Shown here: piece by piece, positions 24,451 to 31,605 of the stretch | Layout: the number at the start of each line of letters is the position of its first letter | How positions within the stretch are numbered: the stretch's first letter is position 1 | Assembly (NCBI RefSeq): GCF_005876955.1 | Contig: NZ_SSCL01000001.1 | Location: forward strand, 475,868 to 539,867 | Direction: 5' to 3' | Origin: Sinomonas gamaensis | GTDB taxonomy: Bacteria; Actinomycetota; Actinomycetes; Actinomycetales; Micrococcaceae | Length of the DNA stretch: 64,000 bases | Position numbers and translations under genes: made by a program | The notes under the pieces: model-generated | The model's input: the letters and a program-made list of their open reading frames with translations, nothing else | Told to the model about the DNA's origin: nothing | Databases searched by the model: none

Positions 24451-24891
24451 TCAGCGCCGGAGTTTCAGCAGCTTCATGGTGATACGGGAATCGACGCGGG
24501 CTATGGCGGGATCTCCCAACAGCTGCGTGGTGAGCCAGCGTTCGAAGGCTGCTGAATCGGTGACCTGGACGCGGATGAAGTAGTCGGGGAGGCCGAACAT
24601 CCGGCGCAGCTCAGCGACTTCAGGCATGGCGGTCAGACGGGATTCGAAAGCCTCCACGGTGGCAAGGTCCTTCGCCACGAGATCGGCGTGGATGATGACC
24701 TCGAACCCCCGCCCGAGCGCCGTCGGGTCGACCGTCGCCGCATACCCGGTGATGACGCCTTCGGCCTCGAGGCGGCGCACTCGGCGCAAGCACGGCGCCG
24801 GGGTGAGGCCCACGCGCGAGGCCAGCTCTTGGTTGGTCAATCGACCGTCCTGCTCCAGCTGATCGATAATTGCGAGATCTAGCGAATCCAT
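24451..24891 (-). CDS. Lrp/AsnC-family transcriptional regulator
   Basis: The ATG at 24891 follows AAGGATCAAGG, giving 146 residues; upstream in-frame codons are not family-like. Residues 1-60 form the Lrp winged helix-turn-helix (LDLAIIDQLEQDGRLTNQEL; ASRVGLTPAPCLRRVRRLEAEGVI), and residues 65-146 form the RAM/AsnC ligand-sensing domain with VQVTDSAAFERWLTTQLLG. It is divergent from azlC by 80 bp. That arrangement is typical of Lrp regulators controlling branched-chain amino-acid export by AzlCD. Confidence 0.92.
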   Translation of the reverse strand: MDSLDLAIIDQLEQDGRLTNQELASRVGLTPAPCLRRVRRLEAEGVITGYAATVDPTALGRGFEVIIHADLVAKDLATVEAFESRLTAMPEVAELRRMFGLPDYFIRVQVTDSAAFERWLTTQLLGDPAIARVDSRITMKLLKLRR

Positions 24892-24971
24892 ACCTTGATC
24901 CTTGCGCAAACCACGCTTAGTGGGCAACAAAGGGCAATCACATTGCAAGCGGTTAAAAATATCATTGCGAT

Positions 24972-25688
24972 GTGAAAAGACTGATGGTCAGGGAGCCGTC
25001 CGAGCTCGCTGAGGTTGCGCAACGCACGTGGGTCATCTGGGCCGGGCTCTTCGCCTTGGGGATCGGCTTCGGCGTTCTCGTCACGGGGCACGGCTTCCCT
25101 TGGTGGCTTGCGCCCCTCATGTCGGCGACCATGTTCGCCGGATCCGTCGAGTTCATTCTCGTGGGGATGCTCGCCGCCGGTGCCCCGTTGGGTGCGGTGG
25201 CCCTGACGACCTTGCTCGTCAACTCTCGCCATCTGTTCTACGGACTCTCCTTCCCCCTCCATCTGGTCCGCGGGCGGATGCGAAAGGCCTATAGCGTCTT
25301 CGCGCTCTGCGACGAGGCCTACGCGCTCACTGCCAACAGAGACCCGAACACGCTCACGAGCGGAAGCATTCTCTGGACCCAGTTCGGACTCCACGCCTCG
25401 TGGGCCCTCGGCGCGCTCAGCGGCGGAGTTGCGGGAGCCTACCTGCTCAGCGGATTGAAGGGGATGGGGTTCGTCCTCACCGCTCTGTTCATCGTGCTCA
25501 CGATGGACGCCTACCGTGAGAACCCGGACCGAATCGTCCTGGGCCTCGCGTTGGGTGCCGCGCTCGTGGCCCAGGTGGTCCTCCCGGGGTCAATGGTTCT
25601 GCTTGCGATGAGCCTCTTCGCCATCGCCCTCATCGCCCGGAGCAAGTCTGCTCGCCCAGGCCACGTCCTCGGGGACTTTCGTGCCTGA
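24972..25688 (+). CDS. azlC: AzlC-family branched-chain amino acid exporter large subunit
   Basis: This 238-residue membrane protein starts at a GTG. It has the AzlC signature FAGSVEFILVGMLAAGAPLGAV and LLVNSRHLFYGLSFP in the first half, plus seven or so hydrophobic segments. With AzlD it exports leucine, isoleucine, valine or analogues. A divergent Lrp gene lies immediately upstream and the azlD start overlaps its 3' end by eight bases. Confidence 0.9.
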   Translation: MKRLMVREPSELAEVAQRTWVIWAGLFALGIGFGVLVTGHGFPWWLAPLMSATMFAGSVEFILVGMLAAGAPLGAVALTTLLVNSRHLFYGLSFPLHLVRGRMRKAYSVFALCDEAYALTANRDPNTLTSGSILWTQFGLHASWALGALSGGVAGAYLLSGLKGMGFVLTALFIVLTMDAYRENPDRIVLGLALGAALVAQVVLPGSMVLLAMSLFAIALIARSKSARPGHVLGDFRA

Positions 25689-26013
25689 CGCCGGCTACAT
25701 CGCCGCCGCCCTCGCGAGCGCCGTCGCCATCACGGTGACCCTCCGCGCTATCCCGTTCGGCCTGAAAGCGCTCGTGCGGGAATCAGCGCTCGTGACGAAC
25801 CTCGGGCGGTGGATGCCCCTCGGAGCGGTCGCGATTCTGGCCACCTACTGTGTGGCTCGCATCGGGGCCAGCGGTGTGCCGGGAGAGGGCCTCGGCGAGC
25901 TGGCAGGCGTCGCTGTCACGGTGGGAGCCCATATCTGGCGCCGCAACGCAGTCCTGAGCATAGTTCTCGGAGCGGTGGTGTGCTTGGTGATCGCGAACGT
26001 CCTTCCTTCATGA
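25681..26013 (+). CDS. azlD: AzlD-family branched-chain amino acid exporter small subunit
   Basis: This 110-residue protein has three to four transmembrane segments and the AzlD pattern TLRAIPFGLKAL followed by WMPLGAVAILATYCV and RRNAVLSIVLGAVVCLVIANVL. It starts at a GTG inside the end of azlC. It is the obligate partner of AzlC. Confidence 0.88.
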   Translation: MPDAGYIAAALASAVAITVTLRAIPFGLKALVRESALVTNLGRWMPLGAVAILATYCVARIGASGVPGEGLGELAGVAVTVGAHIWRRNAVLSIVLGAVVCLVIANVLPS

Positions 26014-26050
26014 TTCGGGTTCACTCGCCACGCGGGGGGCAATAGGGCTG

Positions 26051-26073
26051 CGAGGTTCCGAGCCGGAACCTCG
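26051..26073 (+). terminator. Hairpin downstream of azlCD
   Basis: Ten bases CGAGGTTCCG (26051-26060) pair perfectly with CGGAACCTCG (26064-26073) around a three-base AGC loop, 38 bp after the azlD stop. No T-run follows, which is common in high-GC actinobacterial terminators. Confidence 0.7.
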
Positions 26074-26103
26074 TCCATTGCAGTCACACAGGAGGATGCC
26101 GTC

Positions 26104-26325
26104 ATGCTGGAGAAGCTTCAGGAGATGGGTGTGAAAAGCGAATATGCGTATATGGCGGGGTTCGGGTCCATCGGTCTCTCGTTCGCCTCGTGGGCGCTCA
26201 GCCGTGTCAACCCCCGTCATGACCGGGCGCAGTCGGACCGCTGGGGGATTTTCGTAGGCCACTGGGCCCCCACCTTCTTCGCCATCGGAATCGCCTTGCG
26301 CCTGGAGGAGAAGAAGGGCCACTGA
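26104..26325 (+). CDS. Small conserved-looking membrane protein, unknown function
   Basis: The 73-residue protein follows an AGGAGG ribosome-binding site. It has a hydrophobic segment (YMAGFGSIGLSFASWAL), a central charged loop (NPRHDRAQSDRW), a second hydrophobic segment (GHWAPTFFAIGIALRL) and a Lys/Glu-rich C-terminus. Its good RBS, coding-like composition and position after a terminator support a real gene. I do not recognise a family. Confidence 0.65.
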   Translation: MLEKLQEMGVKSEYAYMAGFGSIGLSFASWALSRVNPRHDRAQSDRWGIFVGHWAPTFFAIGIALRLEEKKGH

Positions 26326-26394
26326 GGCGTTTGCGGGTTTCCACCTAGGGCTCCCGGATGAGGGGAGGCCTCCCGCGGAAGCGTGCTCTGGGAG

Positions 26395-26436
26395 AGGCGA
26401 ACGCGCCTCCGGTACAGGCGAACGCACCTCTAGTAC
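26395..26436. repeat. Tandem 21-bp duplication in an intergenic stretch
   Basis: Two adjacent 21-bp units beginning AGGCGAACGC and ending GTAC differ at three positions. They lie in the 211-bp gap between two small membrane-protein genes, where I see no gene. The function is unknown. Confidence 0.6.
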
Positions 26437-26536
26437 ACCCGGAGGATTGCCTGGAGAGTGTTCGTGGGTGATCGTGAAGCGTCCGCCGACAAATCTGGCC
26501 GTATCATCGTCGCTTCGGGCCTTTTTCTGCTTGCGG

Positions 26537-26734
26537 TCAGTTCCGGCCGCTTTCGAAGTCGCTGCGCCACAGGAACCACGCAAGCCCCAGAGCCATGGTG
26601 AGTGGGAGGATCACGGGGCCGAACGCGGGCCACCACGAGAGGGCGAAGGCACCGACGGAGAGGACCACTGCGATCCGAAGGCGGATGTAAAGGCGCCGAC
26701 GGACAGCAAGTCGTTGGGGTGTGGGAGCGGACAT
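26537..26734 (-). CDS. Small two-helix membrane protein, paralogue of the protein at 27659-27856
   Basis: The 65-residue protein has a basic N-terminus (RRRLYIRLR) and two hydrophobic segments, IAVVLSVGAFALSWWPAF and VILPLTMALGLAWFLWR. It shares its length, basic N-terminus and the closing ALGLAWxLWR pattern with the product of 27659-27856. The two flank a lipoprotein gene in the same orientation, suggesting a local duplication. The function is unknown. Confidence 0.65.
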   Translation of the reverse strand: MSAPTPQRLAVRRRLYIRLRIAVVLSVGAFALSWWPAFGPVILPLTMALGLAWFLWRSDFESGRN

Positions 26735-26911
26735 CGTTGATCCTCGTGCGTCAAGCCACGTTGTGCCACCAGCATCCTGCCGACGCGCGCGCTCCTGCAG
26801 AGCCTAAGGTCCCCTCGTCAAGACCGACGGTGACGGTCGTACAGATCGCTTCGACGGAAATCGGACTTTCGGCCCAAGTCCTAGGCGACAGCAGGGTCCT
26901 ACCCTTGCCTC

Positions 26912-27655
26912 ATGAACGCGTGGCCCCGTGGGCGTTCGTCGAAGAGGGCGCCCATCGGCGTCTCACGCACCATCCCCATCGCCCTCGGGCTTGGTCTGCT
27001 GCTCGCCCTCTCGGGCTGCTTCGGCGGCGGTTCGGCCGCGCCCTCATCGTCCGCAGCCGCAAGCTCGCCCACGCCCTCCCTGAGCGCTTCCTCGCCGAGG
27101 ACATCGGCCTCCAGTTCCGCCACTTCCACACCCCCTCAGCAGTCCAGCGCACCCGGCCAGCCGAGCGCGGCGGCGAGCGCGCCGTCGTCGTCCGCTTTGT
27201 CGACGCCAAGCAGCACCGCCCCAGCTGCGGGAGGCGGGCTGCCCGAGCAGGTCGCGCAACTGGCGATCTACTACGTGGCCGTGGGCGACAACGGGGTCTC
27301 GGGACCGCTCATCGGCTGCGGCGACAGCATTGTCGCGACGGCCACCCAGCCGGTCCGCTTCACTGACCAGGTCGGTCCCGCCATCCGGACACTCCTCGAC
27401 AACCACAGCAGAACCGTAGGGATGTCCGGGCTGATCAATGTCCTGTCCCAGTCCTCGCTCAGCTATCTGGGCGGCAGCTTCGATGGCACGACGATCACCA
27501 TTTACCTCACCGGCCAATTCAATCTTGCGGGCGAATGCGACATTCCGCGCGCGAAGGCGCAGCTCGAATACACCGCGATGGCTGCCGCCGGGGCTTCTCG
27601 TGCAGCCGTCTATATTGACGGCAAGCCCATCGACGTGGTCCTGAGCCTCAGGTGA
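26912..27655 (+). CDS. Ser/Pro/Ala-rich lipoprotein with a GerMN-like domain
   Basis: The 247-residue protein has a lipoprotein signal with lipobox LSGC (Cys36) after a long basic n-region. Residues ~40-110 are a low-complexity Ser/Ala/Thr/Pro spacer as in cell-wall-spanning linkers. The remainder (AIYYVAVGDNGVSGPLIGCG; TIRTLLDNH-like AIRTLLDN; GTTITIYLTGQFNLAGECD; RAAVYIDGKPIDVVLSLR) resembles a GerMN domain, known from spore-germination and actinobacterial lipoproteins. No sporulation role is implied. Possible jobs are cell-wall or envelope functions. Confidence 0.65.
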   Translation: MNAWPRGRSSKRAPIGVSRTIPIALGLGLLLALSGCFGGGSAAPSSSAAASSPTPSLSASSPRTSASSSATSTPPQQSSAPGQPSAAASAPSSSALSTPSSTAPAAGGGLPEQVAQLAIYYVAVGDNGVSGPLIGCGDSIVATATQPVRFTDQVGPAIRTLLDNHSRTVGMSGLINVLSQSSLSYLGGSFDGTTITIYLTGQFNLAGECDIPRAKAQLEYTAMAAAGASRAAVYIDGKPIDVVLSLR

Positions 27656-27658
27656 AAC

Positions 27659-27856
27659 CTAAAACCGTCCGTTATCCCGCTCGTTGCGCCAGAGCACCCA
27701 TGCCAGGCCAAGGGCGAAGATCAGCGGGAACACGGAGAACTTGAAGACGACTTCGCCGCCGAAGCAGACGATCGCGAACGCAACAAAGCCGAGACGCCAC
27801 CAGCTGATGCGCATCCATCGGGGCGGCACGACGGTGCGCTGAGAGACCACGGGCAT
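27659..27856 (-). CDS. Small two-helix membrane protein, paralogue of the protein at 26537-26734
   Basis: The 65-residue protein has a short N-terminus with MRISWWRLGFVAFAIVCFG as its first hydrophobic segment and FPLIFALGLAWVLWRNE as its second. The C-terminal pattern ALGLAWxLWR followed by a polar tail ending GRF matches its paralogue (GRN). It faces the lipoprotein gene tail to tail with three bases between stops and is divergent from the PspC-domain gene. The function is unknown. Confidence 0.65.
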   Translation of the reverse strand: MPVVSQRTVVPPRWMRISWWRLGFVAFAIVCFGGEVVFKFSVFPLIFALGLAWVLWRNERDNGRF

Positions 27857-28020
27857 ACGGATCCTTCCTCCTACTGCCCCTTACCCAGTCACCCTGCTCC
27901 TATGCCGAGGAGCGCCGGGCGCCTCCGTGTGCCCACGTCACTGGGGGTCTCCCGAAGCAACTCTTGAGCACAGGGCTTTGTGCCGTAGGCAGAGCAACCA
28001 CGGACTCTGAGCATTGAAGC

Positions 28021-29343
28021 ATGAGCACGGAATTCTCTCCGGGAGGGAGCGACCGTAACGCTCCCCATGCTGGCCCCTCGGGGCATTCAGACTCTGACTT
28101 CTTCGCGTGGGTCCGCGGACTCGGCATCGTCCGGGGATCGGACCGGTGGGTCGGGGGCGTGGCCTCCGGTCTTGCGCATCGTTGGAGGATAGACCCGATC
28201 CTCGTGAGGGGTCTTTTCATCATCGTGGGACTGTTCCCCGGGATCGGCGTTCTGGCCTACGGCATCCTGTGGATGATCCTGCCGGAGCCCGACGGCCGGA
28301 TCCACCTCCAGGACGCTATGCACGGGCGGTGGACGAGCGGCATGACGGGGGCCCTCGTCGCGGCAATCGTGGGACTGGGCGGCGCGCCGGTCGTCTGGTT
28401 CGGCGACACGCGCTGGACCGGGCCGGTCTGGATTCTCCTGTGGGTCGGCGTTGCCTTCCTGGTCGTCTATGGGATCACCTCCTCGCGACGGATGCACAGA
28501 GCCAGGCCGGCCTCGTTCGCAGGAGCCCCGCCGGACGCTCAATCTCCGCTGGGCTCACCGTATCTGTATGATCAGTCGGCGCCCCCTTCAGATCAGTCGG
28601 CCCCTGACCGCCTGCCCCTCCCTCCGGCTGAGCCTCCCACCCCGCCGCGCGCCTCGTATGGCTATACGACCCCGCAGGTACCGCCGCGAACGCAGCCTCC
28701 TCAAGCTGGCGGGCAGCACCGGCAGAGCGTGAGCGGCTCGTTTGTGGCCGTAGTCATGGGCCTCGCGGTCTTCGTTCCGGGCGTTCTGCTGGGGCTCCAG
28801 GTTTCGGGCTTCGCCGTCATCGACCCGAGCACTGGTGTTCTGTGGGCCCTCGCGGCCGGCATCATCGCGCTGGGCATCATCATCGCGGGAATCAACGGCA
28901 GGACCTCCGGGGTCCTCTCCCTGTTCGCGGTTCTCGCGCTCGTGGCGGGCGTCATCACCCAGCCTGCCTATGACATCAGCCGCACGCCGCGGTCGGTGAC
29001 CTCCTCGCCGTCGACCGTACAAGAGGCAGCTCAGGGCTACACCATCACCGCTGCGTCCGGGCTGCTCGACCTTAGGGCCCTCGACAATGCCGGCCCTCTG
29101 AGCTCCGATTCCGTGGTCCCCGTGGATGCCACCATGAGTCAGGTCCGCATTGAAATTCCCAAAGGTGTTCCGGTGCGGGTCCAAGCAGACGTGACGATGG
29201 GCAACGTGCAGTTCGGCAATCGGACGTCGGCGGGCCTGACTACGAGTGACTCCCAGACGTACAACCAAGGCAGTCCCGGGGCAACCCTCGTGGTTGCCGT
29301 GCACGCCACCATGAGCAACGTCGAGATTGATCAGGAGCAGTGA
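28021..29343 (+). CDS. PspC-domain membrane protein with C-terminal adhesin-like beta domain
   Basis: The 440-residue protein carries a PspC domain at about residues 38-95 (RGSDRWVGGVASGLAHRWRI; PILVRGLFIIVGLFPGIGVL; AYGILWMILPEP). Further helices follow (TGALVAAIVGLGGAPVVWFG; GPVWILLWVGVAFLVVYGI), then a Pro-rich cytoplasmic linker (~180-235), three more helices, and a C-terminal region containing repeated DVTMGNVQFG/HATMSNVEID elements typical of beta-helical 'toast-rack' domains. Such proteins respond to membrane stress and may sense envelope state. The gene overlaps nothing and is followed at once by a small membrane-protein gene. Confidence 0.85.
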   Translation: MSTEFSPGGSDRNAPHAGPSGHSDSDFFAWVRGLGIVRGSDRWVGGVASGLAHRWRIDPILVRGLFIIVGLFPGIGVLAYGILWMILPEPDGRIHLQDAMHGRWTSGMTGALVAAIVGLGGAPVVWFGDTRWTGPVWILLWVGVAFLVVYGITSSRRMHRARPASFAGAPPDAQSPLGSPYLYDQSAPPSDQSAPDRLPLPPAEPPTPPRASYGYTTPQVPPRTQPPQAGGQHRQSVSGSFVAVVMGLAVFVPGVLLGLQVSGFAVIDPSTGVLWALAAGIIALGIIIAGINGRTSGVLSLFAVLALVAGVITQPAYDISRTPRSVTSSPSTVQEAAQGYTITAASGLLDLRALDNAGPLSSDSVVPVDATMSQVRIEIPKGVPVRVQADVTMGNVQFGNRTSAGLTTSDSQTYNQGSPGATLVVAVHATMSNVEIDQEQ

Positions 29344-29344
29344 G

Positions 29345-29575
29345 ATGAGCAGCCTTCATCCCGAGCCGTTGGGGAACCTGCAGGGACCGAGTGTTGGAAC
29401 GATTGTCTGGGGAGGCATCCTGGCGATCCTCGCCGGGCTCCTCGGACTCAGCCGGCTCGGCTGGCTGGTCCTGGAGCCCCGCGTCGCGGCGGTCACGCTG
29501 CTCGTTCTGGCCGGCCTCGGGCTCCTCGTCGGGGGCTTTCTGGCATCGCTGCGGAGTCGGAACGAAAGGCTCTGA
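29345..29575 (+). CDS. Small membrane protein cotranscribed with the PspC-domain gene
   Basis: The 76-residue protein starts one base after the PspC-domain stop codon, so it is almost certainly translated from the same mRNA. It has two hydrophobic helices (IVWGGILAILAGLLGLSRLG; AAVTLLVLAGLGLLVGGFLA) and a basic C-terminus (RSRNERL). Proteins of this pattern often follow PspC genes in Micrococcaceae-like genomes. The function is unknown but is probably tied to the envelope-stress protein. Confidence 0.75.
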   Translation: MSSLHPEPLGNLQGPSVGTIVWGGILAILAGLLGLSRLGWLVLEPRVAAVTLLVLAGLGLLVGGFLASLRSRNERL

Positions 29576-29585
29576 CCCCTGCCGC

Positions 29586-29753
29586 ATGAATGAGCCGAGT
29601 CGACCGCAGGCGAGCGAATTCTGCATAACCTGCGGTCGACTCGTGAGCGAACACTGTCGCGATGCCCGATTCGTGCTGCCCCACCCCATTCTGAAAAAGG
29701 GGTGTGCGACCGGCTGGGCAGCTCAATTCCGTCCTATCTCGCCCCTTCTGTAG
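29586..29753 (+). CDS. Possible small zinc-ribbon-like protein
   Basis: A 55-codon frame from an ATG reads FCITCGRLVSEHC, then LPHPILKKGC. That gives CxxC plus HC and a further His and Cys, consistent with a small zinc knuckle. It has no good ribosome-binding site and overlaps a perfect 14-bp inverted repeat, so it may be an artefact. It is offered as a candidate only. Confidence 0.3.
   Translation: MNEPSRPQASEFCITCGRLVSEHCRDARFVLPHPILKKGCATGWAAQFRPISPLL
29597..29642. repeat. Perfect 14-bp inverted repeat
   Basis: GAGTCGACCGCAGG at 29597-29610 is the exact reverse complement of 29629-29642, with an 18-bp spacer. It lies 20 bp after the small membrane-protein stop. It may act as a terminator for the PspC operon or as a protein-binding site; a shorter hairpin CACCCC/GGGGTG follows at 29682-29704. 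Confidence 0.7.
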
Positions 29754-29817
29754 ACCGTTATGATCAGCCTGCCTGGACGTATGCATCGCTGGGCACGTGC
29801 CGTGATGGGGGATAGTG

Positions 29818-30447
29818 ATGGAGCAGAGCAAGCCGGGGCCGGGATGGTACTCGGCCCCAGACCTTCCCGGGCAACTGCGGTGGTGGGACGGACGCGCGTG
29901 GAGTGGCTATTACCAGCCGCCTTTTTATCAGTCACCAGGCCGAGCTGCTATCGCGGAGCGGCCAAGACTTGCGCCGGAAGCTGCTGTCTATAACTGGGCG
30001 ATGTGGGCCACGACGCTCCTTCCTTTCGCGGCGGGCCTTCTCGAAGTGCTGTGGTATCCGACGTTCCATTACAGGTATGTCGGTACCGGCAATCAGCGAA
30101 GCTTGGTCCCGGACACCACCTCTGTGCTGACACCCTCGTTCTTGATCGGGTTCATTCTCGTGTTCGTTGCGGCCTATGCGGCATGGGGCCTTTCGGTCTG
30201 GTTCGCCTACGTGGATTGGAAGAGGCTCGAGCGGCTCGGTGTGGTGCGCCCGTTCCATTGGGCTTGGGCTTTCCTCTCGCCGGCGGTCTACTGCATTGGG
30301 CGTTCCGTCATTGTCTTCACGGTGGCGCGTCCCAGAGGGCTTGCCCCGGTCTGGGTGTTTGCCGGCGCCACGCTCGTCACCTCGATCCTTCTTGTGTGGA
30401 AGGCCGCAACAGTTTTCTCTGCCGTTTCACCGGTGATTTCTGCCTGA
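29818..30447 (+). CDS. DUF2510-domain membrane protein
   Basis: The 209-residue protein begins with a DUF2510 module (PGWYSAPDLPGQLRWWDGRA, then WSGYY), common in actinobacterial membrane proteins. It then has four hydrophobic segments (YNWAMWATTLLPFAAGLLEVL; SFLIGFILVFVAAYAAWGLS; WAWAFLSPAVYCIGRSVIVF; VWVFAGATLVTSILLVWKA). The ATG at 29818 is five bases after GGGGGA; a GTG one codon earlier is an alternative. The function is unknown. It is convergent with the secreted beta-propeller gene with 12 bp between stops. Confidence 0.8.
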   Translation: MEQSKPGPGWYSAPDLPGQLRWWDGRAWSGYYQPPFYQSPGRAAIAERPRLAPEAAVYNWAMWATTLLPFAAGLLEVLWYPTFHYRYVGTGNQRSLVPDTTSVLTPSFLIGFILVFVAAYAAWGLSVWFAYVDWKRLERLGVVRPFHWAWAFLSPAVYCIGRSVIVFTVARPRGLAPVWVFAGATLVTSILLVWKAATVFSAVSPVISA

Positions 30448-30459
30448 GCTGGCTGGTCA

Positions 30460-31422
30460 TCACCGCCGCGCGTCGCTGAGCACGATCTCGAACGGCGTTC
30501 CCGCTCCGGTGCCGAATTGCGAATTCACGACCGCGAGGGTATTTCCTATCAGCGCAGCAGTCGACGGGGATTGGAACAGCGGGCTGGCATCAGAAGCTTC
30601 GATAGTCGCAGTTGAGAGGTCAGCAGACAGCGCGAGGCGTGTGACGCGGTTCGCGAAATTCTCCATGACCCACATCGTGTGGCCTTGGAGGACAAGACCG
30701 TCCGGCGACGTCAACAGGGTATTCGGATCGCCATTCACAAGGATGCGTGCGCTTGCGCCGGTGATGGGGTCAACGGTGTAGAGCGTGCCCAGTCCGGTGT
30801 GGTCCACGATCAGCGTCTTGCCGTTAGGGCTCGCGAGGATCCCGTTGAGATTGAACGAAGAGCTTGTGTCGGCGGCGGGTCCCGACAGGTGCAACGTTCG
30901 CACTGTTCCGAGTTGACCCTGGGGGCTCACGGGGACGAAATAGAGTTCCGCCGCGGCGGAATTGGTGAACCACGCCCCGTCATTGGTCAGCGCCACATCG
31001 TTGATGAAGGCGGGCCCGGAGGTGAGTTGGAAGGCGGCGACATTTCCTCCGGTCAGGGTGTTGTAGACGTAGGCCTGTCCGGTGGTTCCTCCGGCCACGA
31101 AGAGCAGTTGATGGGCAAGGTCCACTTTCATGCCCACCGCTTGTCGGCCTGCTGGCGCGTCAATGAAAAGCCGCGCAGTTTCAGTTCCGATATCTCCGCG
31201 GTAGATGTCTCCACTGTTGAGTTCGCCGACGTAGAAGGTCATTCCCGGCCCGGCGGCAATTCCCTCTGCTGAATTCACGGGAATGGTGAAGCTGGTATCC
31301 GACGGCGGCGTCCCCAGCGCGGCCGGCGTGCCGACGGAGAAGCCGGCCAACAGCGCCAGCCCGATGGCTGCGAGTCGGAATGGGCGGATTCGCAGGGGTG
31401 CATGAGCATGTTCGCGAAACAT
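30460..31422 (-). CDS. Secreted SMP-30/NHL-type beta-propeller protein
   Basis: The 320-residue protein has a signal peptide (basic n-region, then FRLAAIGLALLAGFSVGTPAAL with cleavage near residue 36). The mature part is a run of beta-propeller blades with the recurrent pattern GIAAGPGMTFYVGELNSGDI, VGMKVDLAHQLLFVAGGTTG, INDVALTNDGAWFTNSAAA, LNGILASPNGKTLIVDHTG and TSPDGLVLQGHTMWVMENFA. This resembles SMP-30/gluconolactonase-like or NHL proteins, which bind or hydrolyse small molecules. It is divergent from the rhamnosidase. No active-site assignment is possible. Confidence 0.75.
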   Translation of the reverse strand: MFREHAHAPLRIRPFRLAAIGLALLAGFSVGTPAALGTPPSDTSFTIPVNSAEGIAAGPGMTFYVGELNSGDIYRGDIGTETARLFIDAPAGRQAVGMKVDLAHQLLFVAGGTTGQAYVYNTLTGGNVAAFQLTSGPAFINDVALTNDGAWFTNSAAAELYFVPVSPQGQLGTVRTLHLSGPAADTSSSFNLNGILASPNGKTLIVDHTGLGTLYTVDPITGASARILVNGDPNTLLTSPDGLVLQGHTMWVMENFANRVTRLALSADLSTATIEASDASPLFQSPSTAALIGNTLAVVNSQFGTGAGTPFEIVLSDARR

Positions 31423-31605
31423 CGGTGCTCCCTCAGGGTGACTGTGAAGTGCGAGCCCCAGCTCATCGCGATGGCGCAGTCAGTTTAAGCAGTGAGTGCG
31501 GGCAGTGCCAGTCCTTGATCGTCGTGCAGTCGGTCGAAATGTGATACGGATCATGCTAACGTGAGACCTTCTGAATCGGTTCAATTTCGCCTTTGGGAGG
31601 ACCGC

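Noticed and set aside
31542..31553. Imperfect palindrome TGATACGGATCA upstream of the rhamnosidase
   Set aside because: Arms are only four bases and there is no second copy or known consensus; likely chance.
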